NCBI RefSeq assembly: GCF_003428625.2
Contig: NZ_QVQT02000004.1
Coordinates: 372,001-436,000, forward strand
Direction: 5' to 3'
Length of the DNA: 64,000 nucleotides
From: Paracidobacterium acidisoli
GTDB taxonomy: Bacteria; Acidobacteriota; Terriglobia; Terriglobales; Acidobacteriaceae
Shown: in pieces, positions 8,740-18,152 of the stretch
Layout of the letters: every line of letters starts with the position of its first letter
Position numbering within the stretch: position 1 is the stretch's first letter
Translations under genes and position numbers: made by a program
The notes under the pieces: model-generated
The model's input: only the letters and a program-made list of their open reading frames with translations
The model's database searches: none
Told to the model about the DNA's origin: nothing

Positions 8740-9585
8740 ATGGCGAAGCGAATAGACGCGCATCATCACCTGTGGCGCTACAGCACCGCGGAATATGGCT
8801 GGATCAGCGAGTCGATGCGCAGGCTCCGACAGGATTTCGGCCCAGCCGATCTGAAGCGGGAGATGGATGCGGCAGGAATCGATGGAGCCATTGTGGTGCA
8901 GGCGCAGCAAACGATCGCCGAAACCCGCGAACTGCTGGCATTGTCCGAGGCTCACAATTTTATAAGTGCAGTGGTGGGATGGTCGCCGATTGCGAGTGAA
9001 GGCCTTCCGTCAGTACTTGAAGATCTGACCGGGCATCCGAAGCTGCGCGGGCTGCGTCATGTGATTCAGGATGAGCCGGACGAGAATTTCATCCTGGGTG
9101 AAGCGTTTAATCGCGGCATTCGCGCTCTGCTGCCGACCGGCCTGGTGTACGAGATTCTGATTTACGAAAGGCATCTTCCGCAAACGATCGCATTCGTCGA
9201 TCGGCATCCGAACCAGATTTTTGTGCTGGATCACATCGGTAAGCCTCGCATCCGGGAAGGGCTTCTGTCGCCGTGGCGTGAACGAATGCGCGAGCTGGCG
9301 CGGCGCGAGAATGTGTATTGCAAAGTTTCCGGCATGGTGACTGAGGCAGACCAGCAAAGCTGGACCGAAGAGGAACTGCGGCCGTATTTCGATACGGTGC
9401 TGGAGGCATTTAGTGCGCGGCGGCTGATGATGGGCTCGGATTGGCCCGTGTGTCTGCTGGGGACGGAGTATACGAGTTGGTTTGCGATGCTCGACGCGTG
9501 GAGCTCCTCGATGAGCAACGCGGAGCGAGAGCGCTTTTCGGGCGGAACGGCAGAAGAGGTCTACGGGCTCAGCGCAGCAGGTTGA
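8740..9585 (+). CDS. Amidohydrolase family protein (TIM-barrel lactonase/decarboxylase type)
   Basis: A 281-residue metal-dependent hydrolase of the amidohydrolase_2 type. The metal-binding HHHLW motif is at residues 7-11. Later barrel ligands are the His of VLDHIGKPRI and the Asp of LMMGSDWPV near the C-terminus. Closest in architecture are L-fuconolactonase and L-rhamnono-lactonase-like enzymes that open sugar lactones in the cytoplasm. No sugar dehydrogenase or dehydratase lies next to it, so the substrate is not assigned. ATG 8740 follows TGAGGA. A strong terminator at 9643-9673 closes the transcript. Confidence 0.8.
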   Translation: MAKRIDAHHHLWRYSTAEYGWISESMRRLRQDFGPADLKREMDAAGIDGAIVVQAQQTIAETRELLALSEAHNFISAVVGWSPIASEGLPSVLEDLTGHPKLRGLRHVIQDEPDENFILGEAFNRGIRALLPTGLVYEILIYERHLPQTIAFVDRHPNQIFVLDHIGKPRIREGLLSPWRERMRELARRENVYCKVSGMVTEADQQSWTEEELRPYFDTVLEAFSARRLMMGSDWPVCLLGTEYTSWFAMLDAWSSSMSNAERERFSGGTAEEVYGLSAAG

Positions 9586-9642
9586 AGGGAATGGAGGTAC
9601 ACCTGGGCCGCTTGCGCACAAAGAAAGATTAGGAAGAATGAA

Positions 9643-9673
9643 AAGCCCGCCTGAGAAGGCGGGCTTTGTTTTT
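9643..9673 (+). terminator. Rho-independent terminator after the amidohydrolase gene
   Basis: AGCCCGCCT and AGGCGGGCT form a perfect 9-bp stem around a GAGA tetraloop, followed by TTGTTTTT. It lies 58 bases after the amidohydrolase stop and before the end of the convergent alcohol dehydrogenase, so it can also limit read-through into that gene. Confidence 0.92.
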
Positions 9674-9702
9674 AAAGGGGTGGGCTGTTACGTGCTGTGT
9701 GA

Positions 9703-10761
9703 TTATTTTCCGGCTTTCATATCGATGACAAAGCGATACTTGACGTCAGCTTTGACGACACGTTCGAAGGCTTCGTTGATTTGGCCGATGCCGATCATCT
9801 CGATGTCAGACGTGATGCCCTTCTCAGCGCAATAGTCGAGCATTTCCTGGGTTTCTGCCATGCCCCCAATAATCGATCCTGACATGTTGCGGCGTTTAAA
9901 GAGCAGATTGCCGGTGAAGATGACCGGAGGAGTATCAGGCAGACCGACCTGAGTATAAGTGGCGTCACGTTTCAGAGCGGTGATAAGCGGATCGATGGGA
10001 TGCGGTGCGGAGACAGTATCGAGAATGAAGTCGAAGGTGTTTTCCTGCTTCTTCATCGCATCAGTATCCTTTGAGATGACCACTTCGTCGGCGCCGAGAC
10101 GCTTCGCGTCCGCGATCTTCGACTCCGAAGTGGTGAACTGGACGACGTGCGCTCCGAAGGAATGTGCGAACTTGAGGGCCATGTGGCCAAGCCCGCCGAG
10201 TCCTACGACGCCGACCTTCATGTTCGGACCCACATTCCAGTGGCGCAGCGGCGAGTAGGTCGTGATGCCGGCGCAGAGCAGAGGGGCCACACCGGCCGGA
10301 TTGAGCTTCGGCGAGACACGATGAACGAAGTGCTCGTCGGCAACGATGTTCGTGGAATAGCCGCCCTGAGTCAGCTCACCGTACTTGTCATAGGCGCCAT
10401 ACGTAAGCGTGATACCACCCGTTGTCATGCCGACTTCGCAGTACTGTTCTTCACCGGCTTTGCAGCTGGAACATGTGCGGCAGGAGTCGACGATGACACC
10501 AACGCCGACGAGATCACCCACCTTAAATTTTGTGACCGCTGATCCGATGGCGGTGACGTGACCGATAATCTCATGACCAGGGACCATGGGATAGATGGCG
10601 TTCTTCCACTCATTGCGTGTGGAGTGGATGTCGGAGTGACAGACGCCGCAGTAGTCGATGTCGACCACAACGTCGTGTGCCTGTGGGTCGCGGCGGGTGA
10701 AGCTGTAAGGCGCCAGAGGCGTGGTGGCGTTCTGAGCGGCCCATCCCTGTGATTGGGTCAT
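9703..10761 (-). CDS. Zinc-dependent NAD(P) alcohol dehydrogenase (cinnamyl-alcohol/YahK type)
   Basis: A 352-residue medium-chain dehydrogenase. The catalytic zinc site is DYCGVCHSDIH and GHEIIGHV. The structural zinc site is the four-cysteine group in CRTCSSCKAGEEQYC. The Rossmann motif GLGGLGHMALKFA precedes the cofactor domain. These enzymes interconvert aldehydes and primary alcohols in the cytoplasm, usually with NADP in this subgroup. ATG 10761 follows GAGGAG at good spacing; an upstream in-frame ATG at 10860 would add 33 unrelated residues. The gene stands alone, divergent from the large sensor kinase. Confidence 0.88.
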   Translation of the reverse strand: MTQSQGWAAQNATTPLAPYSFTRRDPQAHDVVVDIDYCGVCHSDIHSTRNEWKNAIYPMVPGHEIIGHVTAIGSAVTKFKVGDLVGVGVIVDSCRTCSSCKAGEEQYCEVGMTTGGITLTYGAYDKYGELTQGGYSTNIVADEHFVHRVSPKLNPAGVAPLLCAGITTYSPLRHWNVGPNMKVGVVGLGGLGHMALKFAHSFGAHVVQFTTSESKIADAKRLGADEVVISKDTDAMKKQENTFDFILDTVSAPHPIDPLITALKRDATYTQVGLPDTPPVIFTGNLLFKRRNMSGSIIGGMAETQEMLDYCAEKGITSDIEMIGIGQINEAFERVVKADVKYRFVIDMKAGK

Positions 10762-11090
10762 GTAAATCTCCTCGGTTGGAAAGGTTTCCGAAAAACAGAG
10801 TCTAAGTATGAGCGAGGTGGAAATCCGGCCTGCAGCGATGAACAGTCTTTGGATGCGCAAGCCACCGGCCTCGCTTCATTACCGATAAGGAACGGTGCGG
10901 AGGATCGCGCTGTCGACTGTTGCTTCCGATTGTAAACAGGTTTCTGCAACAGGGTACGATCAGGGTGTTTTTCTGAAGTCAGCGGGAAGACACACGGCCG
11001 GATCAGGGATGGAAGGCGCGGCGTCTCCATCTTTTGATGGATGGCGTCCTCCTCCTGGCAGGAGTTTAGTATTCCTGAAGCACTCTTCTG
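10762..11090. other. Divergent intergenic region (alcohol dehydrogenase / sensor kinase)
   Basis: About 330 bases without a credible gene. The ribosome binding site of the alcohol dehydrogenase occupies the left end. Near the right end, TCCATC-TTTTG-ATGGA (11027-11041) and CTCCTG-GC-AGGAG (around 11050-11064) are two small inverted repeats just upstream of the kinase start. Promoters for both genes must lie here, but no clear -35/-10 pair is visible. Confidence 0.4.
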
Positions 11091-14000
11091 ATGGCCGAAC
11101 TGCGTCGAATCCTTTGTTTTCTGTGCGGAATCATCCTTGCGCTCGCCGCGCCTTCGGCAGCAGCGCTCGATCCGCATACCCCCCTGCGCCAGTATGGGTA
11201 TCAGTCATGGCAAACCGACACAGGTCTGCCACAGAACACGATTCACTGCATTGTGCAGGGTCACGACGGTTATCTCTGGATTGCGACTGAGGCTGGTCTG
11301 GTGCGCTTCGACGGCGAACAATTTGTTACCTGGACGAGACAGACCACACCACAGCTGCCGGGTGACCTGATCTATCACCTGATGGAGGACCATTCCGGCG
11401 CGCTGTGGATCAGCACGGCGGGCGGGCTGGCTCGCTGGCAGAATGGACAGCTTCGCAGCTTCGGTCAGTCAGACGGGTTGCCGCCAGGAGAGGTCTGGTC
11501 CACGTTTCAGGATAGCCGGGGCGCGATCTGGGCATTGACAGCGGCTGGACCTGCCCGTTTTGACGGGCAGCGATTTAAAGCAGCTGCGGGAGTGCAGACG
11601 TTGACAGCAGCAAGCGCGATGGTGGAGTCGCCGGGCGGCACGCTGTGGCTCGGCACGCCGCAGGGATTGATGCGTGGATCGGCGGCTGCCCCGGCGAAAT
11701 TTCAGCCAGTGGGAATTTCCGGCGAGGTGCAGGCGCTGGCACTCGATGCCCGCGGACAGCTATGGGTGGGCCTGCGTGGGGGGCTCGAACTATGTTCGGC
11801 AGACGGATGCCGGCCAGTACAGGCATCGGGTGGTGGAGGCGGACCATCGGTAAATGCCCTGATCGTCGGCGCGCAGGGAGAAATGTGGGTCGGCACGGAT
11901 GTGGGATTGATACGCGAAAGTGGCGGGCACCCTCATATATATACCGTGCAGGATGGACTGCCGGCCGATCACGTGAACCTTCTGTTTCGCGACCGCGAAG
12001 GCACACTATGGGCCGGAACCTCGCGTGGCCTGGCGCGGGTGATGAATGGAAAAATCGAAGAACTGTCCGGACCGGGAGAATTGCTGACAGCGTATGAGGA
12101 TCGGGAGGGAGATCTGTGGCTGGGCACGGAGTCAGGCGGGCTGAGCGTACTACGCGACCGGAAGTTTACCGCACTGACGTCGCAGGATGGACTCTCTGAT
12201 GATTATGTGCGAGCGATATACCAGCCGAAAAAGCTGCAGGCCGCGCCTGACAGCAGCGCGCCGGTATGGGTCGGAACCAATGCAGGCGGGATCAGCCGTT
12301 TTGAAGATGGGCAAGTGACTACACTGACCAGTGCGCAGGGACTTTCCAGCAATGTGGTACTGGCTCTGGGCGGGACGCCGGACGGCGATATGTGGGCCGG
12401 AACGCCGGATGGTCTGAATCGAATTCATGATCATGACGTGCACATTTTCACTTCAGCGGACGGACTGGCCGACGATTTTGTGCGCTCGCTTTACAGCGAC
12501 TCGCATGGCGCATTGTGGATTGGCACGCGACGTGGGCTCTCACGTTATGCACAGGGAAAATTCACGACCTACACCTCGCTCGACGGACTTGGTGCGGATA
12601 TGGTCGGGGCCATTCTGGAAGATCGGGCTGGTGATTTATGGATTGGCACGCTGGGTGGGCTTACGCGGTTGCAGAACGGTCACTTTCAGAATTTCACGCG
12701 GCAGAATGGTCTTTCAGACGACGTGGTGACGGCATTGCACGAGGATGCCGACGGAGTGCTCTGGATAGGGACCAACGACGGAGGACTGAATCGCTGGCGG
12801 GACGGAAAATTTGCAAGCCTCTCCCCACAGACGACAGGCTTGCCGAAGCGCATTCTGAGCATTCTGGAGGACACTAAAGGTTACCTGTGGCTGAGTTCGA
12901 CTGATGGCATCTATCGTGTGGCGAAGGCGGAGCTGAATCGATTTGCCGATCACGAAAGTAAGTCAGTGACCGTGGACCATTATGGCGTGGCAGAAGGAAT
13001 GCGCATCAGCGAGTGCAGCAGCGGCGGCCATCCGGCAGGCTGGCGCATAGCGGACGGGTCGCTTTGGTTTGCGACGCTGCGGGGCGTGGCGATGGTTGAT
13101 CCGGCGCATATGGCAATAAACCACATAGCTCCCCTGGTGGCAATTGAGCAGGTAAGCGTGGATGATGCCCCGGTGAATACTGCAGACGAGGCGCTCAGGA
13201 TAGCGCCCGGGCATATTCGCTATGAGTTTCGCTATGCGGGGCTAAGCTTCGTCTCACCGCAGAAGGTCCGTTACCGTTATAGACTCGACGGCTTCGATCA
13301 CGGATGGGTGGATGCGAATGGACGGCGCGCGGCGTATTACACCAATCTTCCACATGGGCAGTATGTGTTTCGCGTGATGGCACGCAATAACGATGGTGTG
13401 TGGAGCGAACAGGCGGCGGCCGTTGCATTCACAATTGAGCCGCACTTCTATCAGACGTTATGGTTTGAGCTGTTGGCCGCGCTGGGGTGCATCGTGCTGG
13501 GCTATGAGGCCTGGCGCTGGCGCATCCGGCGGGTAGAGTCGGAGTTTCAGGCCGTGCTGCGCGAGCGCACCCGCATCGCGCGAGAGATTCATGACACGCT
13601 GGCGCAGGGATTTGTCGCCGTCTCGGTGCAGCTCGAGATCGTTTCGCGACTGCTTCAGTCCTCTGCGGAGACTGCGAAGGCGCATCTGGAGAGTGCGCGT
13701 TCTCTGGTGCGCAGCAGTCTGGAAGATGCACGCACCTCGATCTGGGAGCTGCGGTCGCAGGGCGCCGCGCAGGAAGATCTGGCAGCGCGGATGAAGAAGA
13801 TGCTGCAGCAGGTGACGCAGCCGGCATCGATTCGTACGCAGATGCAGGTGAGCGGGACATATCGTGCGCTCGATCCCGCCGTCGAAGCGGAGCTGCTGCG
13901 CATTGCTCAGGAGGCGGTAGTGAACGCAGTGCGACATGCGGAGCCATCAGAGATACAGCTTCGGTTACGATTTGAGGAGCAGAGGGTGGAACTGTCGGTC

Positions 14001-14201
14001 AGCGACAACGGTAAAGGTTTTGCCGGGCCTCCTCCGAATGGAGGCAGCGGCCACTTCGGCCTGACAGGTATGCGTGAGCGAGCGGAAAAGATCGGTGGAA
14101 CGCTGACAGTGGATAGCCATCCGGGTGAAGGGACAAGAGTGCGGCTGACGGCTTCAATCGGCAACACGAATGGGGCAGGAGCGGTGAATCGAAAATGGTA
14201 A
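11091..14201 (+). CDS. Large sensor histidine kinase with two-component propeller (reg_prop), Y_Y_Y and HisKA_3 domains
   Basis: A 1036-residue protein. Signal peptide is about 1-25. Roughly a dozen reg_prop propeller repeats (about 30-620) follow with motifs of the form LWIGT…GL.RF, then a Y_Y_Y beta-sandwich (about 690-780, RYRYRLDGFDHGW…) and one membrane helix (about 790-812). The HisKA_3 box RTRIAREIHDTLAQGF has His834 as phospho-acceptor, and a HATPase domain ends the protein. Such kinases sense extracellular ligands, often carbohydrates in Bacteroidetes and Acidobacteria, and signal to LuxR-type regulators. The regulator gene overlaps the 3' end by seven bases. The ligand is unknown. 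Confidence 0.92.
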   Translation: MAELRRILCFLCGIILALAAPSAAALDPHTPLRQYGYQSWQTDTGLPQNTIHCIVQGHDGYLWIATEAGLVRFDGEQFVTWTRQTTPQLPGDLIYHLMEDHSGALWISTAGGLARWQNGQLRSFGQSDGLPPGEVWSTFQDSRGAIWALTAAGPARFDGQRFKAAAGVQTLTAASAMVESPGGTLWLGTPQGLMRGSAAAPAKFQPVGISGEVQALALDARGQLWVGLRGGLELCSADGCRPVQASGGGGGPSVNALIVGAQGEMWVGTDVGLIRESGGHPHIYTVQDGLPADHVNLLFRDREGTLWAGTSRGLARVMNGKIEELSGPGELLTAYEDREGDLWLGTESGGLSVLRDRKFTALTSQDGLSDDYVRAIYQPKKLQAAPDSSAPVWVGTNAGGISRFEDGQVTTLTSAQGLSSNVVLALGGTPDGDMWAGTPDGLNRIHDHDVHIFTSADGLADDFVRSLYSDSHGALWIGTRRGLSRYAQGKFTTYTSLDGLGADMVGAILEDRAGDLWIGTLGGLTRLQNGHFQNFTRQNGLSDDVVTALHEDADGVLWIGTNDGGLNRWRDGKFASLSPQTTGLPKRILSILEDTKGYLWLSSTDGIYRVAKAELNRFADHESKSVTVDHYGVAEGMRISECSSGGHPAGWRIADGSLWFATLRGVAMVDPAHMAINHIAPLVAIEQVSVDDAPVNTADEALRIAPGHIRYEFRYAGLSFVSPQKVRYRYRLDGFDHGWVDANGRRAAYYTNLPHGQYVFRVMARNNDGVWSEQAAAVAFTIEPHFYQTLWFELLAALGCIVLGYEAWRWRIRRVESEFQAVLRERTRIAREIHDTLAQGFVAVSVQLEIVSRLLQSSAETAKAHLESARSLVRSSLEDARTSIWELRSQGAAQEDLAARMKKMLQQVTQPASIRTQMQVSGTYRALDPAVEAELLRIAQEAVVNAVRHAEPSEIQLRLRFEEQRVELSVSDNGKGFAGPPPNGGSGHFGLTGMRERAEKIGGTLTVDSHPGEGTRVRLTASIGNTNGAGAVNRKW

Positions 14202-14833
14202 CAGAGATGGATACAATTACGATTTTGGTAGTCGATGATCACCACATCGTCCGGCAGGGCCTTGTGGCGCTGTTGAAGACCGTTCCGGGCTTTACAGTGA
14301 TGGCCGAAGCATCCGACGGCGCAGAAGCAGTGGACCTGTATGCAAAACATCACCCGGATGTCACTCTGATGGATCTGCGTCTTCCGAAGCTGGGCGGTGT
14401 GGATGCGATTGCGCGGATCAGGGAAAAGAATCCCGGGGCGCGCATTATCGTTCTTACAACCTTTGACGGCGATGAGGATATCTTTCGCGCTTTGCAGGCG
14501 GGAGCGAAAGGCTACCTGCTGAAAGGCATGGATACCGATGAGCTGACAGAGGCGATCCGCTCCGTGTATGCAGGAAAATCGCGTATTCCGGCGGTGGTGG
14601 CAGAGAAGCTGGCGGAGCGTATGAGCGGTCCTGCGCTGACAACGCGCGAGCTTGAGGTGCTGAGACTGATTGTAGGCGGACGCAGCAACAAGGAGATCGC
14701 AGGCGAACTGTTCATCTCAGAGGCCACAGTGAAGACACACATCAATAGTCTGCTGAGCAAGCTGGGCGTAACCGATCGCACACAGGCCGCGACAACGGCG
14801 CTGCAGCGGGGGATCGTACATCTTGATTCATGA
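14195..14833 (+). CDS. NarL/FixJ-family response regulator
   Basis: A 212-residue regulator. The receiver domain includes VVDDHHIVRQGL and Asp60 in TLMDLRLPKLGG. A LuxR-type HTH closes the protein (LTTRELEVLRLIVGG…SNKEIAGELFISEATVKTHI). It is the expected partner of the HisKA_3 kinase whose gene it overlaps by seven bases. ATG 14195 is preceded by GGTGA; ATG 14207 is a possible alternative. The following small secreted protein begins 13 bases after the stop and is probably in the same transcript. Confidence 0.92.
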   Translation: MVTEMDTITILVVDDHHIVRQGLVALLKTVPGFTVMAEASDGAEAVDLYAKHHPDVTLMDLRLPKLGGVDAIARIREKNPGARIIVLTTFDGDEDIFRALQAGAKGYLLKGMDTDELTEAIRSVYAGKSRIPAVVAEKLAERMSGPALTTRELEVLRLIVGGRSNKEIAGELFISEATVKTHINSLLSKLGVTDRTQAATTALQRGIVHLDS

Positions 14834-14846
14834 AGAGGGGCTTCCG

Positions 14847-15395
14847 ATGCGCCGTCCGGCGATGGATCGTGTACTGATCTGCAGATGGATAGTTCTGTTT
14901 CTGATGCTCGCCGGAAGCGCATGCGCGGCGGCGGCTCGCGACGCAAAAGCTTCGGAGTGGCGCACAGCGACAGACGTTGAGCTGAAATCGGTTCTGCCGG
15001 CGCGCGTCCCTGTGCGTCAGGAGCGGATTGAAACGGAAATGCGCACGGCATCCGGCATTACGGATGGTCACGGCAAATACATAGCGGGCGTCGTCATGAT
15101 CACGGCGGGCTATTCTGCTGATGGGAAGTACTCGCACTTCTTTCTGGTGCAGGCGCCGATGAAAGTAGGATCAATTCAGCTTGAGCCGGGTGAATACGTA
15201 CTTGGTTATGACCACCGTGGCGATGTGCTGGAAGTACGCTTTTATGAAGCGGCCACCGGCAAGCCTTTGGGCGAAGTAGATGCAACGCTGAATCCATCAA
15301 TCACCCGTGTAGAATCGTTTCGCATCTGGCCGCCCGCGGACCGCTCCGTGATTCAGATTGGCCGATTCACGTTCAGTTATCAGCCTGGAGAATAA
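14847..15395 (+). CDS. Exported protein of unknown function downstream of the two-component pair
   Basis: A 182-residue protein with a signal peptide (about 1-30, ending AGSACAAAA). The mature region looks mainly beta-strand (VVMITAGYSADGKYSHFFLVQ, GSIQLEPGEYVLGYDHRGDVLEV). ATG 14847 follows GAGGGG; a TTG at 14823 in the same frame is less likely because it delays the signal peptide. It lies 13 bases after the response regulator and 13 bases before the ferritin-VIT1 gene, so it may be the output or sensor accessory of the pair. No family is recognised. Confidence 0.68.
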   Translation: MRRPAMDRVLICRWIVLFLMLAGSACAAAARDAKASEWRTATDVELKSVLPARVPVRQERIETEMRTASGITDGHGKYIAGVVMITAGYSADGKYSHFFLVQAPMKVGSIQLEPGEYVLGYDHRGDVLEVRFYEAATGKPLGEVDATLNPSITRVESFRIWPPADRSVIQIGRFTFSYQPGE

Positions 15396-15408
15396 TTCGG
15401 GATACAGA

Positions 15409-16617
15409 ATGGCCGCAGAAAAAGAGACGTCTGCCCGACAACGCAAACTGCTTGCTGCGCTTGCCGAAAACTGGCAGGCGGAGATGAGCGGCTATTACAC
15501 GTACAACACACTCGCTTCGCGTGAGTCAGATCCGCTGAGGAGTAAAACCCTGCACCATCTGGCAAAAGCCGAGCTGGAGCACGCGGAGCTGTGGGCAAAG
15601 CGGATTGCGGAGCTGGGCGGCACGGCGCCAAAATATCGGGGCAGGCCGACAGGTGATGCAGATTCGATGGTGAACCGCATTGGCGGCTCGCAGATGGCGT
15701 TGCGCAGGCTCGAGATCGATGAGAGTCGCGCGATTGCTCACTACGGAAGGCAACTGCAGGAGCTGGGCGACGAGCCGAGCGTGGCCATTCTCCGCAAAGT
15801 GATCGAGGAGGAGAAAGAGCATTATTGTGAGCTGAGCGACCTGATCCGGCGCCGATATCCAAAGACCGTGGCTGCAGAGACCCCTCTGGCGGCAAAGGCC
15901 CAGCTTGAGGAGCTGCTCGCTAAGCGGAAGGACACCGGACGCCAGACTGCTGGGTGGATTGGTGACGCAATCTATGGAGTGAACGACGGACTGGGAGCGA
16001 TCTTCGGCATTGTCTCCGGTGTTTCGGGCGCTACGCTGGGCAACAGCCATTATGTGCTGCTGGCCGGCATCGCAGGCATGATCGCCAGCGCATTGTCGAT
16101 GGGATCGGGTGCATACCTGGCGGCGAAGAGCGAGCGTGAAATCTACGAGGCAGAAGTAGCCCGGGAACGCAACGCGATTCAGATGAACGGGCCCGAGGCA
16201 CGGGAGCTGATGTCGCTCTACTACCAGGTCAAGGGTCTCCCGGCCGAGGATGCCGATCGCGTGGTCGATCATCTGGTGCGCGATCCGGAGCAATTTCTAC
16301 GCGCTCTGACGACAGAGCGGCTGAACTCCACCGAGGAGGCGCTGCGCGATCCGCTTACCTCAGCCTTATCGGGCGCGCTTTCGACAGCTGTGGGAGCATT
16401 TATTCCGATCGTTCCCTTCTTTTTCCTGAGTGGCTATCCGGGAGTGATCGCCTCAGCAGTTGTTTCGCTGCTGGCACATTTCGCAGTAGGTGCTGCCAAG
16501 TCACTGATCACAGTACGCTCGTGGTGGGCCAGCGGTATGGAAATGACACTGGTCGGCGCGGTGGAAGGCGTGGTCACTTATGTAATCGGAATCGGCCTGG
16601 GGCGGCTGGGCGCATGA
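15409..16617 (+). CDS. Ferritin-like/VIT1 fusion membrane protein (MbfA-type iron/manganese transporter)
   Basis: A 402-residue protein. The N-terminal half (about 8-155) is a four-helix rubrerythrin/ferritin-like domain with iron-binding carboxylates: the Glu in WQAEMSGYYTYN, EHAELW, and EEEKEHYCEL. The C-terminal half (about 170-402) is a VIT1/CCC1 transporter domain, starting DAIYGVNDGLGAIFGIVSG and including MGSGAYLAAKSEREIYE. Er-VIT1 (MbfA) proteins export iron from the cytoplasm in several proteobacteria. ATG 15409 is the last start before the ferritin helix. The MarC gene overlaps its stop (ATGA), which suggests translational coupling. Confidence 0.88.
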   Translation: MAAEKETSARQRKLLAALAENWQAEMSGYYTYNTLASRESDPLRSKTLHHLAKAELEHAELWAKRIAELGGTAPKYRGRPTGDADSMVNRIGGSQMALRRLEIDESRAIAHYGRQLQELGDEPSVAILRKVIEEEKEHYCELSDLIRRRYPKTVAAETPLAAKAQLEELLAKRKDTGRQTAGWIGDAIYGVNDGLGAIFGIVSGVSGATLGNSHYVLLAGIAGMIASALSMGSGAYLAAKSEREIYEAEVARERNAIQMNGPEARELMSLYYQVKGLPAEDADRVVDHLVRDPEQFLRALTTERLNSTEEALRDPLTSALSGALSTAVGAFIPIVPFFFLSGYPGVIASAVVSLLAHFAVGAAKSLITVRSWWASGMEMTLVGAVEGVVTYVIGIGLGRLGA

Positions 16618-17294
16618 TCGACATTCGATCTGAGGTTATCTCCGCTGCAAAGGCGGTGGTGCTGGTTGTTGCGGCACTATTTCCGATCGTCAATCCGCTG
16701 GGAAGCGCGGCGATTTTTCTCAACATGGTCGGCGGAATCAGCCCGCAGACGCAGCGCGTCCTCTCACGAAAAATTGCAGGTTTCAGCTTTCTGCTCCTGC
16801 TGGGATCGTTGCTCTTCGGAGCAAAAGTGCTCCTGTTCTTCGGTGTATCACTCTATGCCGTGCAAATCGGTGGCGGTCTGATTGTGACGGCAACAGGATG
16901 GGCGCTGCTCAACCAGAGTGGCAGTGGAGCCTCCGCGCGTCCGGCAACAGAGGCAGACATTCTGGCAAATGCCTTTTATCCCTATACGCTGCCGATCACA
17001 GTTGGTCCGGGGTCCATTTCGGTTGCAGTGACACTCGGTGCGCATCTTCCCACAGAGCTGGGCGCACACTCGATCCTCTCTCCCGCTGTTTTCATTTCTG
17101 CTGTTGTGGGCATCGTGCTTGTCTGCATGATTATCTACATCTGCTACCGATATGCAGCAGCGGCGGAGCGGTTGCTGGGTTCATCGGGAACAACGGTTAT
17201 GATGCGCCTGTCTTCGTTCATCCTGCTCTGCATCGGCGTGCAGATCGTCGCCACTGGCGTTCGCGCGTATCTGCAGACGCTGAAGCCGTTCTAG
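16614..17294 (+). CDS. MarC family integral membrane protein
   Basis: A 226-residue protein with about six membrane helices. It has the family opening AALFPIVNPLGSAAIFLNMVGG and the conserved stretch AFYPYTLPITVGPGSISVAV. The MarC family (UPF0056) has no firmly established substrate. The start codon overlaps the stop of the ferritin-VIT1 gene in ATGA, so the two are likely made together. It ends just before a 9-bp inverted repeat. Confidence 0.87.
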   Translation: MIDIRSEVISAAKAVVLVVAALFPIVNPLGSAAIFLNMVGGISPQTQRVLSRKIAGFSFLLLLGSLLFGAKVLLFFGVSLYAVQIGGGLIVTATGWALLNQSGSGASARPATEADILANAFYPYTLPITVGPGSISVAVTLGAHLPTELGAHSILSPAVFISAVVGIVLVCMIIYICYRYAAAAERLLGSSGTTVMMRLSSFILLCIGVQIVATGVRAYLQTLKPF

Positions 17295-17307
17295 AGAATC
17301 AGAAAGC

Positions 17308-17330
17308 GCATCGCACGTTTGGTGCGATGC
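17308..17330. terminator. Inverted repeat between convergent genes, probable terminator
   Basis: GCATCGCAC and GTGCGATGC form a perfect 9-bp stem around a 5-base loop. It lies 13 bases after the MarC stop and 30 bases beyond the stop of the convergent gene at 17361. The T-tract is weak on both strands (GCTTTCT on the minus strand), so termination efficiency is uncertain. Confidence 0.55.
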
Positions 17331-17360
17331 ACTTCTGCGCTGCAATGTGTTCGTCGTTTT

Positions 17361-18152
17361 CTACTGCTTCACTGCGACAAAAGATACTGTCGTTCCATGC
17401 AGTTTGTCCTGCACAGTAATGTGCATGGTGTTCCCATCTGACTGCACGGTATTGAGTGAGACACTGATCACCTTTCCATCGCGCCTGTCCGTCTCTTCGA
17501 TGGAATGGTCGCCCCTCTTCGTAACCGAAACGCTGGTTGTTCCCGGATCACCTTTGTAGGGTGCCTCTGTGCCATCCAGCTTTGCCGTATAGTTTTGTCC
17601 GGTGGGAGTGGTCATAGTCAGGTTCTCGCCGTCGACCTTATAGGTGAAGAGCAGGCCGTTATCGGACATATTTTCGAAGCTCGATGTATGCCAGGAGCCC
17701 GAGATAGCATGCGAGCCGGATGGCCCTTTGGCTAACAGCGTTGCCGTTCCTTTGCCGGTCACCGGATCGCTGTTCGTGTTGCTGCTGTCGGTAAATTCGA
17801 AGGTAGCTGTCTTTCCGTCAGGCGCTACCATCACTTTTGACGTAGCCACAACTTTTCCCGCTTTTTTATCAGTCTCCTGAACGGTATGATCATCGATCAC
17901 CTCAACAGCGACGGTGTCGAAGTAAGGATGACCGGTCACCGCGTGATCCTGTCCATCTGCCTGAACACGAATCGGAGGTGCGCAGGTCTTACATTCGTAT
18001 TGGCCATTCTGCAGCAGAAAGACGTCAGGCTTTTTCGGCATCTGTACTTTGCTCAGATCGATCTTCCATGTTCCATCGAGCACGCTCTGCGCTGTTGCAG
18101 GAATGGGCATCAGCAAGCCCAGCAGCAATCCTGTGAATACCAGATTTTTCAT
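17361..18152 (-). CDS. Secreted protein of unknown function
   Basis: A 263-residue protein with a clear signal peptide (MKNLVFTGLLLGLLMPIPATAQ). The mature part is mostly beta and contains internally similar segments. GHPYFDTVAVEVIDDHTVQETDKKAGKVV and a later region with TKRGDHSIEETDRRDGKVI share a …IEETD-x2-x-GKV pattern, which suggests two copies of a lipocalin-like fold. The start TWKIDLSKVQM is typical of acidobacterial secreted proteins I cannot name. Two cysteines (CKTC) may form a disulphide. ATG 18152 is chosen because it begins the signal peptide and follows GTGAGGG. Confidence 0.72.
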   Translation of the reverse strand: MKNLVFTGLLLGLLMPIPATAQSVLDGTWKIDLSKVQMPKKPDVFLLQNGQYECKTCAPPIRVQADGQDHAVTGHPYFDTVAVEVIDDHTVQETDKKAGKVVATSKVMVAPDGKTATFEFTDSSNTNSDPVTGKGTATLLAKGPSGSHAISGSWHTSSFENMSDNGLLFTYKVDGENLTMTTPTGQNYTAKLDGTEAPYKGDPGTTSVSVTKRGDHSIEETDRRDGKVISVSLNTVQSDGNTMHITVQDKLHGTTVSFVAVKQ

